In this document: in pieces, positions 7,321-12,159 of the stretch
How positions within the stretch are numbered: the stretch's first letter is position 1
Layout of the letters: each line of letters opens with the position of its first letter
Source of the DNA: CAYNWT01 sp964485095
Lineage (GTDB): Bacteria; Planctomycetota; Planctomycetia; Planctomycetales; Planctomycetaceae
Assembly (NCBI GenBank): GCA_964485095.1
Contig: CAZAIB010000161.1
Span: forward strand, 1 to 12,159
Direction of reading: 5' to 3'
DNA: 12,159 nt
The notes under the pieces: model-generated
Seen by the model: the letters and a program-made list of their open reading frames with translations, nothing else
Told to the model about the DNA's origin: nothing
Database searches by the model: none
Position numbers and translations under genes: made by a program

Positions 7321-8253
7321 TTAGAAGTCGTCGATGGAGACCACTTCGCGGCCCATGCGCGTGATTAACGCCGCGTAAATCTTTACGTCCATGTCTTCAC
7401 TAACAGTTCGAACGCTGCCATCGCAGAACGAAATGTTAATACTGCCAGGGTGGAAGCTAAACGCTTCGTTGTTGTTGGTGGCGTTGATAGCCGTGTTGCC
7501 GGGAACAGTAAGTCCGTCTTTCGAGAACGTGTGCAGTGGCACTGAGTTGATGTCGTCTGCCCAGCCCGCGCCGCGGACGCGGCTGTTGGTGACGGGGAAG
7601 TTACCATGGCCAGGGCTGTGTTCAGCCGGACCGCGTTCACCCCTGATCCAGTGGTTAGGGCGGCCGGCACATTCAACCAAAAGAAACGTCATTGAGGTTC
7701 CGTCCAGGATCTCCGCGATTGTCACTGTGTTGTCGCGTTCCAAAGAACCGTTGCCCGCGAAGGGCACTCTACCAGATGTGATCGCGATGTCCGCGATACT
7801 TTCGGGTGGAGCGTAGTCACCAGGAGCCGCCCACTTGGTGGCACTAACCGGGTCCAGTTGCAAACCGCGGCCAGGAACCGAAGGACACTTGTACGTTGGG
7901 ATATGAGTCTTAACGACTTCCTGATTGTCCTCGTGTCGCCAGGTTAAATTGAAGTCGTACTTCTTGTAGATGTTTTTCTGTTCGATATGCGGAAGCAGAA
8001 ACGCGGCCCAGTTGTGTCGCACCGCACCCCGAGTACTACTGTAGGGAAAGCTACCATGAGTATCGTGGTAGTTGTGGAACGCGATCGCCACCTGGTGCAG
8101 GTTGTTCTTGCACTGTGTCCGCCGCGCGGCTTCGCGAGCCCGTTGCACAGCCGGGAGAAGCAACGCGATAAGGATCGCGATGATTGCAATCACCACCAGG
8201 AGTTCAATAAGCGTGAACCCGCGAGAGCGACGAAGTGTTTTGTTGGGTGACAT
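7321..8253 (-). CDS. DUF1559 family prepilin-like protein (type IV pilin/type II pseudopilin N-terminus, H-x9-DG tail)
   Basis: 310 residues. A short basic leader (MSPNKTLRRSRG) is followed by GFTLIELLVVIAIIAILIA, the prepilin peptidase motif: cleavage is expected between Gly12 and Phe13, with the conserved Glu at +5 (Glu17). The long hydrophobic helix runs on into LLPAVQRAREAARRTQCKNN, the signature of planctomycete DUF1559 proteins. The C-terminus carries FHPGSINISFCDGSV (267-281), where His268 and Asp278-Gly279 form the H-x9-DG motif. Members occur in very many copies per planctomycete genome; their role in pili, secretion or surface layers is not established. The ATG at 8253 was preferred over one 63 bases upstream because it gives a normal short leader and has AGGT at a suitable distance. 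It is the only gene in its unit visible here, 458 bp downstream of proS. Confidence 0.92.
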   Translation of the reverse strand: MSPNKTLRRSRGFTLIELLVVIAIIAILIALLLPAVQRAREAARRTQCKNNLHQVAIAFHNYHDTHGSFPYSSTRGAVRHNWAAFLLPHIEQKNIYKKYDFNLTWRHEDNQEVVKTHIPTYKCPSVPGRGLQLDPVSATKWAAPGDYAPPESIADIAITSGRVPFAGNGSLERDNTVTIAEILDGTSMTFLLVECAGRPNHWIRGERGPAEHSPGHGNFPVTNSRVRGAGWADDINSVPLHTFSKDGLTVPGNTAINATNNNEAFSFHPGSINISFCDGSVRTVSEDMDVKIYAALITRMGREVVSIDDF

Positions 8254-8711
8254 TCCGCGAACCTGAAAAACGCGTGGCCTACACCTACATCCCCAAGGGA
8301 TACGTCTTACCATCACTGTCGACAGATTTTGAACGCAAGAACCAGCTCGATCAACCTAAATCTGGACAAATGTCACTGTTGGCGAGGTCCAGTCGTTTAA
8401 CCCGTGGCCACAGGCCAGGCCGCCAAACCCCGCGGCGCGTGGCCAGCGTTTCGTTCGCAAACGTGGAAGAGACATGGGTAACAGCCGGAACGACACAGAG
8501 TGAAACCCCGGAACGAGGTTCGAACGTTCCACCTGAATCGGACCTCGATATGACAGGCGCCCCCCCGTTGCTGGAACGTAGACAGCCGCCCGTGAAGCCA
8601 ACCGTGACAGCGTGACGCCGCATTCGTGTTCCCAACCGCGCCCACGCGGCGAGCGACCCACAACCGCACCCCCGCAACATCATTGCCGCACCCCGATGCA
8701 ACGAGACGTTG
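8254..8711. other. Intergenic region between proS and the prepilin-like gene
   Basis: 458 bp. Small open frames exist on both strands but none has a start site, composition or motif that supports it as a gene. The region holds a hairpin ATCCC-CAA-GGGAT (8289-8301) in the presumed leader of the prepilin-like gene, an inverted repeat CTGGAC/GTCCAG (8362-8367 and 8387-8392) directly next to the dispersed repeat at 8395-8420, a hairpin GGAACG/CGTTCC (8510-8530), and a run of seven C (8560-8566). No clear terminator for proS is seen. Confidence 0.4.
8395..8420 (+). repeat. Dispersed imperfect-palindrome repeat, copy A (downstream of proS)
   Basis: Starts GTTTAACCCGTGG and ends CCAGGC. It matches copy B (10370-10395) at 22 of 26 positions, in the same orientation. 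The hairpin TGGCC-ACA-GGCCA (8405-8417) corresponds to TGGTC-GAA-GACCA in copy B, so the stem is preserved although both stem and loop bases changed. Weaker similarity continues to a shared TGGCCA about 20-25 bases further on. It resembles the REP-like intergenic palindromes of bacterial genomes; no name is assigned. Confidence 0.6.
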
Positions 8712-10217
8712 CTAGTAGGCTTTGGCGAAGACTCCGCGAGTTGTGGTTTCCTGGCCTGTGAAAATACACCGACCGGGAACCGGTTCCTCCGCCAACGGAA
8801 TACACCGCGGCGTCACCTTCAGCGGCTTCAGCTTTTCTTCTGTCTCCGGACAATCGACGAAGTGAGCAATCGCAAACCCACCATGGATCTCCGGCTTGTC
8901 CGCGTTCTTCGGAGTGAAATACTTTTCAAACTTGTCGAAGGACTTGAACTCGCGCGTATTCTCCTTCTGCATCGCCAGCGCCTTGTCAAACAAAGACTGC
9001 TGCATGTCGGCCAACAACTGAGGCAACTTCGCAACAAACTCATCTCGAGGCATACCGCTGGATTTCGGTTCCGTCCGCAGGCCAACAAACACGCTCCCGC
9101 TTTCAATATCACGCGGCCCCGCTTCAACGCGAATCGGAACACCACGTTTGACGTGGTACCACTTCTTCTCTCCGCCACGCACATCGCGGTTGTCGATAAG
9201 AACACGAACCGGCTTGCCGTCGTACTGAGTCTGCTCAATCTGCGTCTTCAGCGACTCGCAGTACTCCATGACGGACGCTTCGTCAGTGTCCTTTCGAATC
9301 ACCGGCAGAATGACAACCTGCTTCGGAGCCAGCCGCGGAGGCAGCACCAGACCGTCATCGTCACTATGCGTCATGATGAGCGCGCCGATAAGTCTGGTTG
9401 ATACGCCCCACGATGTTGTCCAGGCAAACTGAGTTCCCCCTTCGGCGTCCTGGAAACTAATGTCCTGAGCCTTCGCAAAGTTCTGGCCAAGGAAGTGTGA
9501 TGTCCCTGCCTGCAACGCCTTCCGGTCCTGCATCATGGCTTCGATACACAACGTCATGTTGGCACCCGGGAACCGTTCGCCTTCAGTCTTTTCACCTTTG
9601 ATAACCGGAACTGCCATGTGGTTTTCAACGAAGTCAGCGTAGACATCCAGCATCAGCTTTGTGTGATCGACCGCTTCCTGTTCCGTCGCATGCGCCGTGT
9701 GACCTTCCTGCCAGAGGAACTCGGCCGTCCGCAGAAACAGGCGCGTTCGTAATTCCCATCGAACCACATTCGCCCACTGATTAATCTTCAGCGGCAAATC
9801 GCGGTAAGACTCAATCCACTTCGCAAACGTGGCACCGATAATGGTCTCACTGGTCGGCCGCACGATGAGCGGTTCTTCCAGTTCGCCAGCCGGAACCAAA
9901 CCGCCATCCGGCCCCGGTTCCAGGCGATGATGAGTCACAACCGCGCATTCCTTGGCGAAGCCTTCAACATGCTCGGCTTCTTTTTCCAGGAAGCTCTTCG
10001 GGATGAACAGCGGGAAATACGCGTTCTCGTGTCCCGTGTCCTTGAACATCTTGTCCAGGCCAGCCTGCATATTCTCCCACAGGCCGTAACCCCAGGGCTT
10101 AATGACCATGCAGCCGCGAACGGGCGAGTTCTCCGCCAGATCGGCCGCCTTAATGACCTGCTGATACCACTCCGGATAGTTTTCTTCTCGTGTCGGCTGA
10201 ATCGCTGTCTTGGCCAT
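8712..10217 (-). CDS. proS: Prolyl-tRNA synthetase, archaeal/eukaryotic-type (class II)
   Basis: 501 residues, the usual length for the short ProRS type (about 480-500) that lacks the bacterial editing insertion. It charges tRNA-Pro with proline in the cytoplasm. Visible features: MVIKPWGYGLWENMQ and ENAYFPLFIP near the N-terminus (motif 1 region, 37-73), IVRPTSETII (118-127), motif 2 with VVRWELRTRLFLRTAEFLWQ (151-170) and the EGHTAHAT that follows, GTQFAWTTSWGVSTR (261-275), and motif 3 leading to MTHSDDDGLVLPP with Arg275. Residues ~298-400 form the anticodon-binding domain. The C-terminal domain ends FAKAY with the characteristic terminal Tyr. The four-Cys zinc site is only partly present (Cys456, Cys484, plus Cys472 of the RCIP motif), with Thr where partner cysteines would be. 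The ATG at 10217 fits the family start. It stands alone with its own promoter. Confidence 0.97.
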   Translation of the reverse strand: MAKTAIQPTREENYPEWYQQVIKAADLAENSPVRGCMVIKPWGYGLWENMQAGLDKMFKDTGHENAYFPLFIPKSFLEKEAEHVEGFAKECAVVTHHRLEPGPDGGLVPAGELEEPLIVRPTSETIIGATFAKWIESYRDLPLKINQWANVVRWELRTRLFLRTAEFLWQEGHTAHATEQEAVDHTKLMLDVYADFVENHMAVPVIKGEKTEGERFPGANMTLCIEAMMQDRKALQAGTSHFLGQNFAKAQDISFQDAEGGTQFAWTTSWGVSTRLIGALIMTHSDDDGLVLPPRLAPKQVVILPVIRKDTDEASVMEYCESLKTQIEQTQYDGKPVRVLIDNRDVRGGEKKWYHVKRGVPIRVEAGPRDIESGSVFVGLRTEPKSSGMPRDEFVAKLPQLLADMQQSLFDKALAMQKENTREFKSFDKFEKYFTPKNADKPEIHGGFAIAHFVDCPETEEKLKPLKVTPRCIPLAEEPVPGRCIFTGQETTTRGVFAKAY

Positions 10218-10253
10218 TGGTGTCCATCATCGCAAAATTGTGGTGAAGCGCGG

Positions 10254-10281
10254 ATTCTAGGTGACACAGGCAAATTCCCAA
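10254..10281 (-). promoter_or_regulatory. Candidate sigma-70-type promoter of proS
   Basis: On the minus strand, TTGGGA (10281-10276) is followed after 16 bases by TAGAAT (10259-10254), matching the -35 consensus at four and the -10 consensus at five of six positions. Transcription would begin about 30 bases before the proS ATG. An inverted repeat GTTCGG/CCGAAC (10283-10288 and 10304-10309) lies just upstream of the -35. Confidence 0.4.
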
Positions 10282-10369
10282 AGTTCGGTTTGAACACGCC
10301 CATCCGAACCCATTCCGCGGCCTCTCAAATCCTCAGATCCCAAATGAACATTCACGTTCACAGCCGATT

Positions 10370-10395
10370 GTTTAACCCGTGGTCGAAGACCAGGC
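10370..10395 (+). repeat. Dispersed imperfect-palindrome repeat, copy B (upstream of proS)
   Basis: Second copy of the element at 8395-8420, with the hairpin TGGTC-GAA-GACCA (10380-10392). An alternative outer pairing CCGTGG (10377-10382) with CCACGG (10405-10410) is also possible. In copy A the equivalent outer pairing (CCGTGG with CCGCGG) is kept by a G-T wobble. Inner and outer pairings share bases, so they would compete. Confidence 0.6.
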
Positions 10396-10846
10396 TGAAC
10401 CTACCCACGGCTGGCCAAGAAACCACACACGTCGGAGCAGCAACCCTGTCGATCCAGAGTCTTGCCACTTGAATTGCCCCACGTCGATGAATGGGCTCCG
10501 GGCCTCGAGATGCTGGAGCCCGCCTGCCGAACCAGATTGGAGTCGCCCGAGTTCTTTGATCTGTTGCGCCGAGAACTCTCAGCACGTTTCCTGGCCTTGG
10601 AAGCCTTATCGTAAATTCTCCGCAAGCTCCTTTGTGGCACGTCTCGGTCAGCATTTTAGCTGCCACACTTTAGGCTGCGCACAACGTACGTTCGCACCCA
10701 AATTCTCTGGAAGTTAACGCAGTTTGCGCTGGTCCGGCGATCGTTCACAGGACTGATCGCTTTGAGTTCGTCTGCCTCGACCTACCCGACGAATACATGT
10801 ATCCTCAAATCCGTATTTTCCGACACTTTGTCGAACAATCACCCTG

Positions 10847-11570
10847 TTGTGCGACCACGCCATGCAAGAAGCTATTCACGAACGCATCAAAATTGGCTCC
10901 ATAAAATGGGGCGACGCACGCATTTTTGGCGAGGACTCCGACGTTCGTCGCAAACTACCAGATGCGGAATGCATCGAAAGGTTTGCGGAGGTCTGGAAAA
11001 GCAAACTGGCTTCGGAAGTCGAGCAGGCTCCTGAAATCACGCTGGAAGAGGCGAAGGAACTTCTCGAAGAGAAGTTCAAGCCATTTGCTACAGCGGGCTA
11101 CACGTACCGACAGTTTTTACTGCATCAGGTTCCGTTTGTTTGTCGCGTTACGACGGGCGGCGCGTGCGACCAGCTTTGGGCGCTCGGCGCACACAGAGAT
11201 AACACTCGCCTCTGCATGCACTTCAATACGATTGACGACAAGGATCGTTTTGACGCCATCGCCAAACGATTCGGATGGTCACCTAAGGTCCTTGCGTTGC
11301 GACTTTGTACCGACTTTATGCAGAAAATCGAACCGCGTAGCAGTACTGACTCCAGCGCGTAGTGGTCGCACAACATGGTTTTTACGCAGAGCCGCGGCTT
11401 CGTCGTTGGAGCATCGTTTGGTTTGCCTCATTGGCCGCTTTCGTGACGCTTTCTGGTTTGCCGCGCCGCGGACACCGCCTCTTTGGCAACGTGGATTCTA
11501 TTTGGTAAACTATTTCGATGTTGCGACGCTTGTTGGCTTCGGTGAGAAGCGGTGTCGTAAAAACCTTCCG
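10847..11570 (+). mobile_element. Putative integron gene cassette 1
   Basis: Inferred boundaries are the G^TT points at 10846/10847 and 11570/11571. The cassette starts TTGTGCGACCAC, then three bases, then the ATG of its single gene. The gene's stop codon shares its last G with the reverse complement of that start (GTGGTCGCACAAC, 11362-11374), which opens the attC-like element. Complementarity between a cassette's own first bases and its own R'' box is exactly what a circularised integron cassette requires. No integrase gene is visible, so mobility is inferred. Confidence 0.6.
10862..11362 (+). CDS. Hypothetical cassette-encoded protein
   Basis: 166 residues, soluble, no signal peptide or membrane helix; no family recognised. 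The N-terminal half is charged and helical (HERIKIGSIKWGDARIFGED, and the Glu-rich ITLEEAKELLEEKFK at about 59-73). The C-terminal half holds FLLHQVPFVCRVTTGGACDQ, a Cys/His-containing RLCMHFNTIDD, and RFDAIAKRFGWSPKVLALRL, which could be an amphipathic helical pair. The ATG at 10862 was chosen because it lies three bases after the cassette's boundary box. A TTG at 10847 would be in frame but lies inside the recombination box. There is no ribosome binding site of the usual kind. The stop TAG overlaps the downstream attC-like element by one base. Cassette genes are often toxin-antitoxin, defence or surface functions, but nothing in this sequence points to one. Confidence 0.75.
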   Translation: MQEAIHERIKIGSIKWGDARIFGEDSDVRRKLPDAECIERFAEVWKSKLASEVEQAPEITLEEAKELLEEKFKPFATAGYTYRQFLLHQVPFVCRVTTGGACDQLWALGAHRDNTRLCMHFNTIDDKDRFDAIAKRFGWSPKVLALRLCTDFMQKIEPRSSTDSSA

Positions 11571-11582
11571 TTGTCGGACACA
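11362..11582 (+). repeat. attC-like recombination element, copy 1
   Basis: Imperfect palindrome of about 210-220 bp between two same-strand genes. Outer boxes: GTGGTCGCACAAC (11362-11374, R'') and GTTGTCGGACAC (11570-11581, R'). After spacers AT and TTCC come inner boxes GGTTTTTACG (11377-11386, L'') and CGTAAAAACC (11556-11565, L'), perfect reverse complements. Further inward, the GCCGCGGCTTCGTCGTT and CGACGCTTGTTGGCTTCGG stretches pair imperfectly. The AAC/GTT triplets, the R-spacer-L order and the variable outer boxes are those of integron attC sites; the expected crossover is G11570^T11571. Length exceeds the usual ~57-141 bp of attC sites. The best-conserved part differs from canonical RYYYAAC/GTTRRRY. 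Confidence 0.65.
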
Positions 11583-12145
11583 AGCATGAAAGCATTGCGA
11601 GCCGAATTGGCCTTCTTCGACGGCGACGACCTGCTTACACGCGATATCATCCTCATCCACGCTGATGAGGACACATGCATAATCAACAGTGAGCGTGGAG
11701 ACCGGTTTGAAATCACGCGCCGGTTCGAAGAACCGGCGTGTCCAGTTTTCGTCAAGGCCTACAATAGTGACGGAAAGTTCCTGTTTCGATCTGCAATGCG
11801 CATGGGTGTGCACAATTCCGACGACTGGGAGAAAATTGACTTAGCTGAACCATATGAAATGTGCTTCAAATGCGCTATCGTCGATTGCAACAATCCTGAT
11901 TGGGCCCAGCAGGAGCCGATTCCCGACACCAGCGTGTAGTGTCCGACAACATGGTTTTTACGCAAGGCCGCGGCTTCGTCGTTAGAGCATCGCTTGGTTT
12001 GCCATGCAGTTCGCTTCGGTGGCACATTCTGGTTTGCCACGCCGCGGACACCGCCTCTTTGGCAACGTGGTTTCTTTTTGGTAAACTGTTGGGTGTTGCG
12101 ACGCTTGTTGGCTTCGGTGAGAAGCGGTGTCGTAAAAACCTTCCG
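11571..12145 (+). mobile_element. Putative integron gene cassette 2
   Basis: Boundaries at G11570^T11571 and G12145^T12146. It starts TTGTCGGACAC, then four bases, then the ATG. Its element opens with the exact reverse complement GTGTCCGACAAC (11939-11950), again sharing the G of the stop codon. The outer box differs in sequence from cassette 1, yet each cassette's two ends match each other, as expected for independently mobile cassettes. Confidence 0.6.
11586..11939 (+). CDS. Hypothetical cassette-encoded small acidic protein
   Basis: 117 residues, soluble, acidic; no family recognised. A strand-rich N-terminal half (DLLTRDIILIHADEDTCIIN, then GDRFEITRRFEEPACPVFVK) leads to KFLFRSAMRMG and an acidic segment DDWEKIDLAEPYE. 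A C-terminal MCFKCAIVDCNN carries three cysteines (C-x2-C-x4-C), which might bind metal or form disulfides (inference). The ATG at 11586 is four bases after the cassette boundary box, mirroring the first cassette gene. The frame is open far upstream through the attC-like element (to 10926), but that part is out of frame with the first gene and is not believed. No ribosome binding site is seen. The stop TAG overlaps the next attC-like element by one base. Confidence 0.72.
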   Translation: MKALRAELAFFDGDDLLTRDIILIHADEDTCIINSERGDRFEITRRFEEPACPVFVKAYNSDGKFLFRSAMRMGVHNSDDWEKIDLAEPYEMCFKCAIVDCNNPDWAQQEPIPDTSV

Positions 12146-12159
12146 TTGTGTGCCAGAGC
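11939..12159 (+). repeat. attC-like recombination element, copy 2, with start of a third cassette
   Basis: About 85% identical by eye to copy 1 over the inner ~188 bp, starting GGTTTTTACGCAAGGCCGCG and ending in CGTAAAAACCTTCCG (12131-12145). Outer boxes: GTGTCCGACAAC (11939-11950) and GTTGTGTGC (12145-12153). The R' box again differs from that of copy 1, as expected because it belongs to the next cassette (TTGTGTGCCAGAGC, cut by the window edge). An open frame starts at 11951 here, but the equivalent frame in copy 1 hits a stop after about 24 codons, so the element is not a gene. Confidence 0.65.

Larger units (their letters stand above)
10218..10846. other. Intergenic region between proS and the cassette array
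   Basis: About 630 bp; the overlapping small open frames on both strands are not supported as genes. It contains the proS promoter, repeat copy B, and several hairpins. The clearest are GGGCTCC/GGAGCCC (10493-10499 and 10515-10521), GAGTTC/GAACTC (10549-10554 and 10573-10578), GCGATC/GATCGC (10737-10742 and 10755-10760) and TTCGTC/GACGAA (10767-10772 and 10788-10793). The last two lie between CGCACAAC (10678-10685) and its reverse complement at the first cassette boundary, and may belong to an attI or a diverged attC site. Confidence 0.4.

Noticed and set aside
8510..8530. GGTTCGAAC resembling a tRNA T-loop
   Set aside because: No acceptor, D or anticodon arms can be formed around it; it is explained by the GGAACG/CGTTCC hairpin.
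8560..8566. Run of seven C as a phase-variation tract
   Set aside because: It lies in an intergenic region with no gene whose frame or promoter spacing it would obviously change.
8351..8701. 116-codon open frame on the minus strand between proS and the prepilin-like gene
   Set aside because: It covers the dispersed repeat and hairpins, has biased Arg/Gly/Cys composition, no ribosome binding site and no recognisable domain; several other frames are open here because the region is GC-rich.
10218..10320. T-box or other tRNA-sensing leader upstream of proS
   Set aside because: No T-box sequence or specifier stem-loop is seen; the apparent promoter leaves only ~30 bases of leader.
10561..10620. 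Stretch with TTGCGCCG, TGGCCTTGG, AAGC and TCGTAAATTCTCCG resembling the right half of the attC-like element
   Set aside because: Needs an ~11-base gap and several mismatches, and no matching left half is visible; at best a very decayed remnant, so not annotated.
10926..11585. Upstream extension of the second cassette gene, giving a 337-residue open frame from 10926
   Set aside because: It overlaps the first cassette gene in another frame and then runs through the attC-like element; the protein-like part begins at the ATG at 11586, right after the boundary box.
11951..12159. Open frame starting at the ATG inside attC-like copy 2
   Set aside because: The homologous frame in copy 1 is closed by a stop after about 24 codons, and conservation follows the palindrome rather than codons, so it is a repeat rather than a gene.

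Overview
This window looks like part of a planctomycete chromosome, probably of the Pirellulaceae/Rhodopirellula-like group. The evidence is the protein content: a DUF1559-type prepilin-like protein with an H-x9-DG tail, a DUF1573 membrane protein with a Cys-x-Cys motif, a UshA-like phosphoesterase with an EPCGC motif, a lipoprotein of a planctomycete-type family, and an archaeal-type prolyl-tRNA synthetase. The genus is an inference; no marker gene is present.

Positions 1-5335 hold a tightly packed operon on the minus strand. Reading from its promoter end the order is: a WecA/MraY-like phosphoglycosyl transferase (4172-5335), an O-antigen-ligase-type polymerase/ligase with a C-terminal TPR-like region (1993-4179), a DUF1573 membrane-anchored protein (788-1996), and a metallophosphoesterase-like protein that runs off the left edge (1-738). 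The first two gene junctions overlap by 8 and 4 bases. The first two genes fit lipid-linked glycan synthesis and polymerisation or ligation. The last two are cell-envelope proteins of unclear role. Across a 411-bp divergent spacer lies a small plus-strand TPR protein (5747-6154), followed by a plus-strand lipoprotein (6323-7189).

Convergent to the lipoprotein is a minus-strand prepilin-like DUF1559 gene (7321-8253). Then come a 458-bp spacer and minus-strand proS (8712-10217) with a recognisable promoter. Two related 26-bp imperfect-palindrome repeats, in the same orientation, sit on either side of proS (8395-8420 and 10370-10395). Their hairpin stems keep pairing through a paired base change.

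The most interesting part is the right end (about 10846-12159). It has the layout of an integron gene-cassette array: two small plus-strand genes of unknown function (10862-11362 and 11586-11939), each followed by a copy of a ~210-bp imperfect-palindrome element. Each cassette begins G^TTGT... and its own element begins with the perfect reverse complement of that start (13 bp in one cassette, 12 bp in the other), ending in AAC. The inner arms GGTTTTTACG/CGTAAAAACC are identical in both copies. This is the architecture of attC sites, but the elements are much longer than usual attC sites, and no integrase gene lies in the window. The array continues past the right edge.
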